Positions 24,909-33,049 of a stretch of 64,000 nucleotides of DNA are shown here, piece by piece. Both the position numbers and the translations under genes were made by a program. How positions within the stretch are numbered: the first letter of the stretch is position 1; every line of letters starts with the position of its first letter. The notes below the pieces were generated by a model. That model did no database searches and was not told the DNA's origin. It saw only the letters and a list, made by a program, of their open reading frames with translations. Location: NCBI GenBank assembly GCA_035760705.1, contig DASTSL010000133.1, positions 6,114 to 70,113 of the forward strand, given 5' to 3'. The stretch comes from Allomeiothermus sp035760705 (GTDB lineage: Bacteria; Deinococcota; Deinococci; Deinococcales; Thermaceae).

Positions 24909-25958
24909 ATGAGTACGATCAGCGAAACCTCCGTGTTGGAGGCCCTCAAAACCGTCAATGACCCCGAATTACACAAGGATCTGGTGACCCTGGGAATGGT
25001 TGAGAAGATCGTGGTGGAGGGGTCTAAGGTGGGGGTGAAGATCAACCTCACCACCCCGGCTTGTCCGCTCAAGGGTCAGATCGAATCCGACGTGCGGGCG
25101 GCCCTGGCCAAAGTCGGCGCGAGCGACGTGGAGATCCAGTTCGGGGCGCAGGTGCGCTCCCCGGCGCAGATGGCGTTGCCGGGGGTCAAGCACGTCATCG
25201 CCATCGGCTCGGGCAAGGGCGGGGTGGGCAAGAGCACCGTGGCCGCCAACTTGGCGGTGGCGCTGGCCCAGGACGGGGCCAAAGTGGGTCTGCTCGACGC
25301 CGATATCTACGGACCCTCGCAGGCCCAGATGTTCGGCACCCAGGCTCAAAAGCTGATGGTGAACGAGCACAAGCAGATCATCCCGCTCGAGCGCTACGGG
25401 ATCAAGCTCCTCTCCATCGCCAACATCGTGCCCGCCGGGCAGGCCCTGGTTTGGCGCGGCCCCATCCTGCACGGCACGGTGCGGCAGTTCTTGCAGGACG
25501 TGGCCTGGGGCGACCTCGATTACCTGATCGTGGATTTGCCCCCCGGCACCGGGGACGTGCAGCTCTCGCTCTCCCAGCTCGCCAAGCTCTCCGGGGCGGT
25601 GATCGTCACCACCCCCCAGGACGTAGCCCGCATCGATGCCGAGCGGGCCGTGGACGGCTTCAAGAAGGTGCAGGTCCCGATCCTGGGGGTCATCGAGAAC
25701 ATGTCCTTCTTCGAGCAGGGCGGCCAGAAAACTTACATCTTCGGGCAGGGCGGCGGGCGCAAGATGGCCGAGACCTACCAGGCGGCTTTCCTGGGTGAGA
25801 TCCCCATCGCGGTCTCGGTGCGCGAGGGCAGCGACGCGGGCACCCCGGTGGTGGTATCGGCCCCCGATTCCCCCGAGGCCCAAGCCTTCCGCCGGGCGGC
25901 CCGCAACCTGGCCGGGCAGATGTCGGTGCAGGCTTTTATGTTGCTGCCGATGGCATAG
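24909..25958 (+). CDS. mrp: Mrp/ApbC family P-loop ATPase
   Basis: Iron-sulfur cluster carrier of the Mrp/NBP35 class, 349 residues. Residues 1-85 are an MIP18/DUF59-like domain (VNDPELHKDLVTLGMV, TTPACPLKGQIE). The deviant Walker A GSGKGGVGKST is near 99, then DADIYGPSQ and IVDLPPGTGDVQL. Where many ApbC proteins have CxxC after ENMS(Y/F)F, this one reads ENMSFFEQGGQKTYIFGQGGG, with no Cys; its only evident Cys is in TPACPL. A SufR-like regulator follows, consistent with Fe-S metabolism. Confidence 0.92.
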   Translation: MSTISETSVLEALKTVNDPELHKDLVTLGMVEKIVVEGSKVGVKINLTTPACPLKGQIESDVRAALAKVGASDVEIQFGAQVRSPAQMALPGVKHVIAIGSGKGGVGKSTVAANLAVALAQDGAKVGLLDADIYGPSQAQMFGTQAQKLMVNEHKQIIPLERYGIKLLSIANIVPAGQALVWRGPILHGTVRQFLQDVAWGDLDYLIVDLPPGTGDVQLSLSQLAKLSGAVIVTTPQDVARIDAERAVDGFKKVQVPILGVIENMSFFEQGGQKTYIFGQGGGRKMAETYQAAFLGEIPIAVSVREGSDAGTPVVVSAPDSPEAQAFRRAARNLAGQMSVQAFMLLPMA

Positions 25959-26076
25959 GAACCCGGCTTCCAGTTACGAATTGGAGTTGTGGAACAATAG
26001 CTGGGGTAGAGACACTCACGCTGCCGGTCGTAGCCCCTCTATGGGCCGGGCCAAGCCCGTAACGGGAGTCCACCGA

Positions 26077-26676
26077 ATGGTAGGTCTGGGTGATACCAAG
26101 CTAAAAATCCTCGAGCGCCTGCGTGCCCAGGCGGCCAGCGTCACCGACCTGGCCGACGAGATGGGGATCAGCCGGGTGGCGGTGCACAAACACCTCGAGG
26201 ACCTCACCCGCGAAGGCTTGGTGCGGGCTAGGGTGGAGAAGTGCGAGGGGCGAGGCCGCCCCAAGCAGGTCTTCGTGGCGGTAGATGAGCAGGCCGGTTA
26301 TGCCCGGCTGTGCGGCGACGTGCTCTCGCACCTCAAAGAGCTATTTGGCGCTGGGGCGGTGCTCCAGGTGCTCTCCCGGCGCAACGAGCGGCTGGTCGAG
26401 CAATTGGCCCCCCGGCTCGAGGGGCTTCCCCTCCCAGACAAGCTCTGCGTGCTGGCCGACTACCTCACCGAGCAGGGCTACCAGGCCCACTGCTACGAAG
26501 AAAACGGGCACTGGTACTTGGAGCAGGGCCGCTGCCCCAAGCTGGCCCTCTCCTCCGACCACGTGGAGTTTTGCCAGAGCGAATTGCAGCTTTACGAGCG
26601 GCTCTTGGGCGTCTTGGTGGTGCGCGAGGAGCGGATCGCGGCGGGCGGGCAGTGCTGCCGGTATCGGATTGGGTAA
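26077..26676 (+). CDS. SufR-like winged-helix regulator
   Basis: 199 residues from the ATG at 26077, with GGGAG 8 nt upstream. The N-terminal HTH reads KILERLRAQAASVTDLADEMGISRVAVHKHLEDLTREG. Cys residues in RCPKLALSSDHVEFCQSEL and GGQCCRYRIG match the Cys set thought to bind a [4Fe-4S] cluster in SufR-type repressors of Fe-S genes. Its place directly after mrp supports that role. It could instead be another regulator of the same COG; the target is not known. Confidence 0.8.
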   Translation: MVGLGDTKLKILERLRAQAASVTDLADEMGISRVAVHKHLEDLTREGLVRARVEKCEGRGRPKQVFVAVDEQAGYARLCGDVLSHLKELFGAGAVLQVLSRRNERLVEQLAPRLEGLPLPDKLCVLADYLTEQGYQAHCYEENGHWYLEQGRCPKLALSSDHVEFCQSELQLYERLLGVLVVREERIAAGGQCCRYRIG

Positions 26677-26846
26677 ATCCCGGCTCTTTAGAGCGGCCCT
26701 CACGAGGCTGTCCACCCCCGACTCCGGTAGGGGCGCAGGCGCAGAGCGCTAGAGAGCCGACCCTCCGGTAAGGGCCATGGTGTAGCCGCGTTAGCTAGCT
26801 CGAGGCCGAAGTCAGCGGTTCCTGCTAAGGTGGCTGAGGGGTTGGC
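26677..26846. other. spacer with degenerate REP-like sequence
   Basis: GTAGGGGCGC at 26727-26736 resembles the head of the REP elements at 4.0 and 36.8 kb but lacks a good hairpin. No gene seen. Confidence 0.3.
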
Positions 26847-27347
26847 ATGCTTGCTCTGCTCCGTGCGGTGGCCTATTCCGCTGGGTTTGTCGGCCTGGTG
26901 CTGGTCTACCTCCCGGCCCGGCTCTTGTCGGGTCTGAGCCAACCGGTGGGGCTGGGCCTGCGGCAGATCGCCGGGATGGCCGTTGCGGCCATGGGCGCGG
27001 CACTTGCTTCGTGGTGCACGCTGACCTTTGCTTCGGTCGGAAAAGGCACCCCGGCCCCCTTCGACCCTCCCCGCCGATTGGTGACTCGAGGCCCCTACCG
27101 CTTCGTGCGGAACCCCATGGACCTCGGGGGCGGACTCACCCTGGCCGGTGCGGCGCTCTTCTTCGGCTCATGGCCGCTGCTGGCGTATAGCGGCCTCTAC
27201 TTTTGGGCCACCCATCTTTTTATCGTGCGCTACGAGGAACCCACCCTGCGAAAAACCTTCGGACCGGCCTACCAGGCCTATGCCCGGCGGGTTTGGCGCC
27301 GGTGGCCGAGCGTGAGGCGGGCAGGGCCGGATAAACTGGCGGGGTGA
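26847..27347 (+). CDS. isoprenylcysteine carboxylmethyltransferase-like membrane protein
   Basis: 166 residues with three to four membrane helices (near 8-27, 40-62, 88-125). The family motif is RLVTRGPYRFVRNPMDLGG near 80-98, then YEEPTLRKTFGPAYQAYARRVWRRWP, the SAM-dependent ICMT/PEMT signature. Bacterial members methylate unknown substrates. GAGGGG precedes the start. The stop overlaps the next gene as GTGA. Confidence 0.85.
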   Translation: MLALLRAVAYSAGFVGLVLVYLPARLLSGLSQPVGLGLRQIAGMAVAAMGAALASWCTLTFASVGKGTPAPFDPPRRLVTRGPYRFVRNPMDLGGGLTLAGAALFFGSWPLLAYSGLYFWATHLFIVRYEEPTLRKTFGPAYQAYARRVWRRWPSVRRAGPDKLAG

Positions 27348-27976
27348 GTGCCAAACCCAAGTTCTACGTGGTCTGGAAAGGCCGCAAACCGGGCATCTAC
27401 ACCTCCTGGGCCGAAGCCGAGGCCCAGGTCAAAGGCTTCGCCGGGGCCGAGTTCAAATCCTTCGACTCGCTGGGAGCCGCGCAGGCTGCCTTCGAGGGTT
27501 CCTATCGTCAGTTCCTGAGACCCAAGGCCGAGCAAGGGGTCCTCTGGCAAAACCTGCCCCCCCATCAGCGACCCCTCCTCGAGTCCCTCTCGGTGGACGC
27601 TGCCTGTAGCGGGAACCCCGGACAGCTCGAGTACCGCTGCTTGGATAACCGCACCGGCCAAGTGGTGTTCGAGGAAGGCCCCTTCCAGGACGGCACCAAC
27701 AACGTGGGCGAGTTCCTGGCCATCGTTCACGCGCTGGCCTGGTGTAAGAAGAAAGGCTTGAAGCTGCCGATTTATTCGGACTCGAGGATCGCCCTCTCCT
27801 GGGTGCGCCAGAAGAAGTGCAAGACGAACCTGAAGCCCACCGAACGCAACCAAAAGCTCTTTGACCTGATCCGCCGGGCCGAGCGTTGGCTGGCCGAGAA
27901 CCCCTACGAGAACCCACTGCTCGAGTGGAAATCGAATTTGTGGGGCCAGATCTCCGCCGACTACGGGCGGAAGTAG
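27344..27976 (+). CDS. rnhA: ribonuclease H with N-terminal hybrid-binding domain
   Basis: 210 residues. Residues 1-55 form an HBD/viroplasmin domain (YVVWKGRKPGIYTSWAEAEAQVKGF), which binds RNA-DNA hybrids. The catalytic domain starts near 80 with SVDAACSGNPG (first Asp), then GEFLAIVHAL (Glu) and YSDSRIALSW (Asp). It removes RNA from hybrids. GTG start overlaps the upstream stop by 4 nt. Converges on the TauE gene. Confidence 0.93.
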   Translation: MSAKPKFYVVWKGRKPGIYTSWAEAEAQVKGFAGAEFKSFDSLGAAQAAFEGSYRQFLRPKAEQGVLWQNLPPHQRPLLESLSVDAACSGNPGQLEYRCLDNRTGQVVFEEGPFQDGTNNVGEFLAIVHALAWCKKKGLKLPIYSDSRIALSWVRQKKCKTNLKPTERNQKLFDLIRRAERWLAENPYENPLLEWKSNLWGQISADYGRK

Positions 27977-28000
27977 GAGCCTACCCCAGCCTCCATCGGC

Positions 28001-28777
28001 CTAGAGCTTCGACCCTTGTCCCTCGACCGTTCTCGGCTTGGCCCCCACGTAGCGGGTGGCCGTCCAGATCAGCACTGCCGCGAAGATCACGCGCAGCCAT
28101 AGTTCGGGCAGCCGGTTCGCCACCAGCCCCCCCGCGAAGGCCCCCACGATGATCCCCACGACTAGCCCTGCCACCACCTCGCGGGCCAGGTTGCCGTGCT
28201 TGTAGTGGGTGTAGGAGCCCACCAAGGCCGAGGGGATCATGGCCAGGAGCGAGGTGCCCTGGGCTACGTGCTGCTCGAGGCCCGCCAGCAACACCAAGAT
28301 CGGCACGATGATGGTTCCACCCCCCACCCCCAAAAGCCCCGAAGCAAACCCCGCCAGCGCCCCCGCCACCGCCATCGGCAAGACCCGGATCCAGCCCTGA
28401 ATCGGCTCCTCGACGTGGGGGATGTAAGGCTTGAGGATCAGGAGCAGGGCTACGGCGATCAAGTACCAGCCGAAGATGCGTTTGAGCCGCCACTCGGAAA
28501 GCTTGTTGGCGATGATCGCACCGGCCCTGGCCGCGATCATCGCGGTGGGGATGATGAAGAGGGCCGCCACCCAGTCCACGGTCCCTTGGGTGGCGTAGGT
28601 GAGGGCTCCGGTGAGCCCGGTGAACACCACCGCTACCAGGCTGGTGGCGGTGGCCCGGTGCTGGCTGAGTTTGAGGAAACTCACCATCAAGGGCACGGCG
28701 ATGACCCCGCCGCCCAGACCCACCAGCCCGCCAAAAACCCCCGATAAAAGGCCGATCCAGAGGCTCGGTAGATTCAC
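28001..28777 (-). CDS. TauE/SafE family transporter
   Basis: 258-residue integral membrane protein with about eight helices. The two half-repeats are visible: LLSGVFGGLVGLGGGVIAVPLM at the N-terminus and GALAGFASGLLGVGGGTIIVPIL in the middle, the TauE/SafE signature. These are putative exporters of sulfite or sulfonates; substrate here unknown. Confidence 0.92.
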   Translation of the reverse strand: MNLPSLWIGLLSGVFGGLVGLGGGVIAVPLMVSFLKLSQHRATATSLVAVVFTGLTGALTYATQGTVDWVAALFIIPTAMIAARAGAIIANKLSEWRLKRIFGWYLIAVALLLILKPYIPHVEEPIQGWIRVLPMAVAGALAGFASGLLGVGGGTIIVPILVLLAGLEQHVAQGTSLLAMIPSALVGSYTHYKHGNLAREVVAGLVVGIIVGAFAGGLVANRLPELWLRVIFAAVLIWTATRYVGAKPRTVEGQGSKL

Positions 28778-28811
28778 CCGTTCGTTATACCACGCTCGGC
28801 TGATTTTAGAT

Positions 28812-29072
28812 TCAAATTCTTTCGGGGTGCAAGAGGAAGGGGACCAGGTGCTGGTGCAGGAAAGCCTCGACCTGGCGGTCGTCCTCGAGCTGCCCGGCCT
28901 GCTGGTAAAGGTCGGCCACCGCGTCGGCGTAGCGGTCTGGGTAGTCGTCCAGGGCGAAGCCCGGGGGTTCGGACTGGGCTTCAGCCTGGTGCACGGTTTC
29001 GTTCTGTTGCGCCACGAACTCAGCCCAACCGGCCAACAGATCCAATAGCATCTGCACCTTAGAAAGCGCCAT
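28812..29072 (-). CDS. unknown 86-residue protein
   Basis: Helical and acidic, no signal or membrane segment: VQMLLDLLAGWAEFVAQQNE, YPDRYADAVADLYQQAGQLEDDRQVEAFLHQHLVPFLLHPERI. It lies 34 bp upstream of the TauE gene in the same direction. No family recognised; codon use and frame openness are like its neighbours. Confidence 0.65.
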   Translation of the reverse strand: MALSKVQMLLDLLAGWAEFVAQQNETVHQAEAQSEPPGFALDDYPDRYADAVADLYQQAGQLEDDRQVEAFLHQHLVPFLLHPERI

Positions 29073-29211
29073 AGCTCATCCTACCTGCTCGGTCAATGGA
29101 AATGGGCACATAGCCACCCTGCGCTTTGGGGCAGAGCACCGTCGTCTTTACCACCGTCCCGGTCGATCTGCTTTTGGGACAAACCTCGAGCCGAACACGC
29201 TTCCCGAGGTT

Positions 29212-29246
29212 TTTTCACGGGTTAATCACACCGCTTGCGCTACAAC
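29212..29246 (+). promoter_or_regulatory. SARP-type box and promoter of the DUF4331 operon
   Basis: Plus strand: TTTTCAC (29212-29218), TAATCAC (29223-29229), 11 bp apart; 11 bp further is TACAAC (29241-29246). The second heptamer is the least conserved of the ten. Confidence 0.5.
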
Positions 29247-29302
29247 GGTCTCACACACCGGGAGGGCTCCACGGGCAGACCCCGGGGTGAAAGGAGAGAG
29301 CC

Positions 29303-30520
29303 ATGAGACACAAGTTTAAGCTGATGCTGGCGGGTGTGGTGTTGGCGCTGGGGGGCCTCGGCGTTTATGTCGCCGCCTCCGACCACGACGACGGGGAGTC
29401 GGACTACAAGGCCCGCGCCTTGAACCTCACCGACCTCTACGTGTTCCGCGAGAAAGACCAGAACCCTTCGGCCAAAGACGGCGACTTGGTCTTTGTGATG
29501 AACACCAACCCCCGCTCGCTGGCGCGGCAACAGTACTACTTCAGCACCAACGCCCGCTACGAGTTCAAGTTCAGCCGGGTGCAGGACAAAGACGCCATGG
29601 CCACCGGCGAGCCCGATGGCTTCTTCCGCTTCGAGTTCGGCCCACCCGATAAAAATGGCCAGCAGCCCATCACCATCACCGCCAGCCGGGCCGGGATTAC
29701 CCGCACCCTCAAGACCACCGCCGATGGCAAGCCGATCCTGACCTCGCCCCTCAGCAGCCGTCCGGTGCTCAACAACGTCCGGTTGGACAACGGCGGCATC
29801 ACCGTGTTCGCCGGTCTGCGCGAGGACCCCTTCTTCTTCGACGTGGAGCAGTTCTTCCGTGTACGCGCTGGTTTAGCTGGGCTTGGCCCCAGCGTGGGCT
29901 TCCGCAGTCCTGGCGTGGACTTCACTGCTGGATACAACGTCAACACCATCGCGGTGCGGGCTCCGCTCGAGTGGATCCAATCCGGCTCCATCGCCACCAC
30001 CTTCGACGTCTGGGAGACCATCTCCATCCCCGACCCGGAGAAGAAGGGCGAGTGGAAGCAGATCGAGCGCCTGGCCCGTCCCGCCGTCAACGAGGGCTTG
30101 GTGCTGACCAACGACTACCTCAACACCTTGAACGCGGTCGGCCCCGACTTCGAGGCCAAGGTGCTCAAGGGCGACAAGGACGCCGCTGCGGCTGCCGCTC
30201 CCATCGTGGCCGAGGTCTCGACCGTGCTCAAGCTCTTGGGCAACGACCAAAACCGCATCAACGCCCTGCTGGGGGCCTTTCTGCCGGACGTGATGCGAAT
30301 CGACATCACCGGGCCTTCCGGTTACGCCAACGCCCTCAACAAGCTGGGCAGCCCGATCCGGGGCCGCATGCTCAAGGACGACGTGATCGACATCACCCTC
30401 CAGGTGCTCTCTAATGGCGCGGTGAAGGGCGACAACGTCTCCTACGACGGCCCCAACGCCGGGGGAGCCCGCCACAAACCCCTCCTCTCCGACTTCCCCT
30501 ACCTGGCCGACCCCAACTGA
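29303..30520 (+). CDS. exported DUF4331 protein
   Basis: 405 residues. The N-terminal hydrophobic helix (FKLMLAGVVLALGGLGVYVAA) is a signal or anchor. The mature part begins SDHDDGESDYKARALNLTDLYVF, the characteristic DUF4331 start, and has YYFSTNARYEFKFSRV, DPFFFDVEQFF, and DVMRIDITGP and GGARHKPLLSDFPYLADPN near the end. Function of the family is unknown. AAGGAGAG precedes the ATG. First gene of a three-gene operon with the TPR and HupE genes. Confidence 0.88.
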   Translation: MRHKFKLMLAGVVLALGGLGVYVAASDHDDGESDYKARALNLTDLYVFREKDQNPSAKDGDLVFVMNTNPRSLARQQYYFSTNARYEFKFSRVQDKDAMATGEPDGFFRFEFGPPDKNGQQPITITASRAGITRTLKTTADGKPILTSPLSSRPVLNNVRLDNGGITVFAGLREDPFFFDVEQFFRVRAGLAGLGPSVGFRSPGVDFTAGYNVNTIAVRAPLEWIQSGSIATTFDVWETISIPDPEKKGEWKQIERLARPAVNEGLVLTNDYLNTLNAVGPDFEAKVLKGDKDAAAAAAPIVAEVSTVLKLLGNDQNRINALLGAFLPDVMRIDITGPSGYANALNKLGSPIRGRMLKDDVIDITLQVLSNGAVKGDNVSYDGPNAGGARHKPLLSDFPYLADPN

Positions 30521-30572
30521 GCCTGAATTGGGGGGAGGGGCTACCCCTCCTCCTTACCCTTTGGAGGAACCC

Positions 30573-31916
30573 ATGTTGGCGAGCCGCCCCCTCGAGCACA
30601 GCCTAAAATCCCTCTGGATCGGGATCGCGCTGCTTCTGGCGGTGATCGTGGCGATCAGCACTTATACGGCGCGGCCTTCGCTGCCCGAGGCCTACCGCTA
30701 CCGATTCGGCTCCAGCGGGCAAACCGGTGATGCCTTTGAGCGCGAACTGGCCTTTTACCAAGAGCGTATCCGCCGCAACCCCGGCGACGGGCTGGACCTG
30801 GCGGCCCTGGCCGGGGTTTACCTGAGGAAGGCTCGAGCCTCCGGCTGGAGCGGCTGGTATCTGCTGGCCGAGCAATCCGCCCAGCGCTCCCTCGCCAACC
30901 TGCCGTTTGCCAACAGCGGGGCCTGGCTGGCCCTGGCCGAGATCGCTTCAGCACGCCACGACTTCATTGGAGCTTTACAAATCGCAGACCAGGTATTGAA
31001 GCAGAGGAATGATGAAGGAGCGCACTCGCTCAAATCTACCGTTTTTCTGGCCCAGGGGAAGCTAGAGCAGGCTCGACAGGAGATTGAGCCACTCATCCAG
31101 AACCTCCCCTCGATGCGCAACTTGTCCCAGCGGGCCCTGATCTATCTAGCCCAAGGCAAGGAAGCCTTGGCGCTCGAAGACTTCCGTCGTGCCCTGAGCC
31201 TTGAGGAACCCGGCGACACCTATGGCTCGGCCTGGGTGCGCACCCTGCTGGGGCGTTACTACGCTCAGCACGGCCAGCACGCCCTGGCGGCGGGGCTTCT
31301 CAACGAGGCTTTGCGGATTTCTCCCCAGTTCCCGCCGGCTTTGCAGATGCTGGGTGAGCTCGAGACCCGTAGCGGTAACTACCGCGCCGCCGAAGGGCAC
31401 TTCAACCAGATGCTCTTCCGCTTCCGGGACTCGGCGACCCTCTACGATCACGCGGCCTTCCGGGGTTTGGCGCGGATTTACAAATTGCAGGGGGATGCTG
31501 CACGGGCCGAGAAGTTCTGGGCGGATTCGGAAAAAACCTTGCGCCGCGACGTGAATAGCGGTGCGTTCGGGCACCAGCGCGAACTGGCCCAATTGCTGCT
31601 CGAGCGCGGCCACTCTGCCGATCTCCCCGAAGCCCTAAAGCTGGCCCGGTCTGAACTCGACAACCGTCGTGACGCCGAGACCCTGAACGTGCTGGCTTGG
31701 GCTCTGCTCGAAAACGGCCAGGCGCAGCAGGCCGAAAAGGTGATAGGAGAGGCCCTGGGGCAGGGGGTAAAGGACGCCGTGCTCTACTACCGGGCCGGTC
31801 GGATTCAAGAAGCGCTGGGTAAAACCGAAGCGGCCCAGGCTTTTTACAAGCAGGCCATGACGATTGATCCGCAGCTGGACGAACGTGCCCGTACGCTGCT
31901 GGGCTTGGGGGAGTGA
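30573..31916 (+). CDS. membrane-anchored TPR protein
   Basis: 447 residues: a short N-terminal tail, one membrane helix (LWIGIALLLAVIVAISTYTA, about 15-34), then TPR-like repeats to the end (for example ALALEDFRRALSLEEPG, HALAAGLLNEALRISPQFPPALQML, EAAQAFYKQAMTIDPQL). GGAGG precedes the ATG. Probably a scaffold on the outer face of the membrane for the exported DUF4331 protein or for HupE; that is inferred from gene order only. Confidence 0.82.
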   Translation: MLASRPLEHSLKSLWIGIALLLAVIVAISTYTARPSLPEAYRYRFGSSGQTGDAFERELAFYQERIRRNPGDGLDLAALAGVYLRKARASGWSGWYLLAEQSAQRSLANLPFANSGAWLALAEIASARHDFIGALQIADQVLKQRNDEGAHSLKSTVFLAQGKLEQARQEIEPLIQNLPSMRNLSQRALIYLAQGKEALALEDFRRALSLEEPGDTYGSAWVRTLLGRYYAQHGQHALAAGLLNEALRISPQFPPALQMLGELETRSGNYRAAEGHFNQMLFRFRDSATLYDHAAFRGLARIYKLQGDAARAEKFWADSEKTLRRDVNSGAFGHQRELAQLLLERGHSADLPEALKLARSELDNRRDAETLNVLAWALLENGQAQQAEKVIGEALGQGVKDAVLYYRAGRIQEALGKTEAAQAFYKQAMTIDPQLDERARTLLGLGE

Positions 31917-31920
31917 GGTT

Positions 31921-33015
31921 ATGAGACGCTTATTGCTCGGCTTGCTGGCGGTTTTCTCGATATCGGCCTATGCCCACTGGGCTGATTTGGCGGTGTCGGA
32001 GGTGACGGTAGGAGAGAAGGACGTGCAGATGACCCTGACCCTCCCCACCGGGCTCGTGGCTTTTGCCGACGACGACCACAGCGGGCGGCTCTCGCCCGAG
32101 GAAGTGCGGACCCATAAAGCGCAACTCGAGCGCTTCCTGTCGGAGAAAATCCGGCTACGCAGCGAGGGGAAAGCCGGAACATTAGCCGTCAGCCCGGTCA
32201 ATCTCGAGACCCTCCCGGACCGGCCCGGCCTCAGCCGCAAAAGCCACAGCACCCTGGGGCTCACCTACACCTGGCTAAAGCCCATCGGCGACCTCCGCAT
32301 CCGCTACGACCTCTTCATCCCCACCGCCCCCAACGCCAGCAACCTCATGACCCTGATTCGCGGCGAGCAGGTGTCAAACACCCTCAAGGTGTCAAACACC
32401 GTGTTCACCCCGGAAAAACGCGACTTCACCCTGAGCGCGGGCGGGGAGAGCCACACCGAGACCCCCAACTTTATCGCCCTGGGCATGGAGCACATCCTCA
32501 GCGGGTACGATCACCTCTTGTTCTTGCTGGCTCTTTTGATGCTGGGGGGCGGGCTGGGGTATTTGCTCAAGGTGATCACCGCCTTTACCGTGGCGCACTC
32601 CATCACCCTGTCCCTGACCGCCCTGAACCTCATCCACCTGCCCGGTCGGTTTATCGAAAGCGGGATCGCTCTCTCGATCGCCTGGGTCGCGGCGGAGAAC
32701 CTATTTGGCAAGGACCCGACCAAATTGCAGCGCTCCCGCTGGGCGGTCACCTTCCTCTTCGGCCTGATTCACGGGATGGGCTTTGCGGACATCTTGCGCG
32801 AGGTCGGGATTCCCCGCGATAACCTTCTGGTTTCGCTTTTCGGCTTCAACCTGGGAGTGGAGTTGGGGCAGATGATCTTCGTGATCCCGGCCTTTTTGCT
32901 CCTGGTGCTCCTCAAGCGGATTCCTTGGGAAGCCCGGGTACGCTGGGCCATCTCGGCGGCGACGGTGGTGGCCGGGCTTTACTGGTTCGTCCAGCGGGCC
33001 TTTCTGAGCGCCTGA
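31921..33015 (+). CDS. HupE/UreJ family membrane protein with EF-hand-like loop
   Basis: 364 residues. A signal peptide (MRRLLLGLLAVFSISAYA) is followed by a roughly 160-residue extracytoplasmic domain with a canonical EF-hand loop, DDDHSGRLSPEE, at 50-61. From about residue 180 comes the HupE/UreJ_2 module: IALGMEHILSGYDHLLFLLALL, FTVAHSITLSL, IHGMGFADIL, and about six membrane helices with conserved His. HupE relatives move nickel or other metals. The start is 4 nt after the TPR stop. Two GGTGTCAAACACC palindromes lie 18 bp apart inside the gene. Confidence 0.85.
   Translation: MRRLLLGLLAVFSISAYAHWADLAVSEVTVGEKDVQMTLTLPTGLVAFADDDHSGRLSPEEVRTHKAQLERFLSEKIRLRSEGKAGTLAVSPVNLETLPDRPGLSRKSHSTLGLTYTWLKPIGDLRIRYDLFIPTAPNASNLMTLIRGEQVSNTLKVSNTVFTPEKRDFTLSAGGESHTETPNFIALGMEHILSGYDHLLFLLALLMLGGGLGYLLKVITAFTVAHSITLSLTALNLIHLPGRFIESGIALSIAWVAAENLFGKDPTKLQRSRWAVTFLFGLIHGMGFADILREVGIPRDNLLVSLFGFNLGVELGQMIFVIPAFLLLVLLKRIPWEARVRWAISAATVVAGLYWFVQRAFLSA
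32370..32400. repeat. duplicated palindrome inside HupE gene
   Basis: GGTGTCAAACACC at 32370-32382 and 32388-32400, 18 bp period, encoding VSNTLK-VSNTVF. In-frame duplication of six codons. Confidence 0.7.
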
Positions 33016-33049
33016 ATTCTCGCCCGCGGAGGATACACGGTGGGGGATC

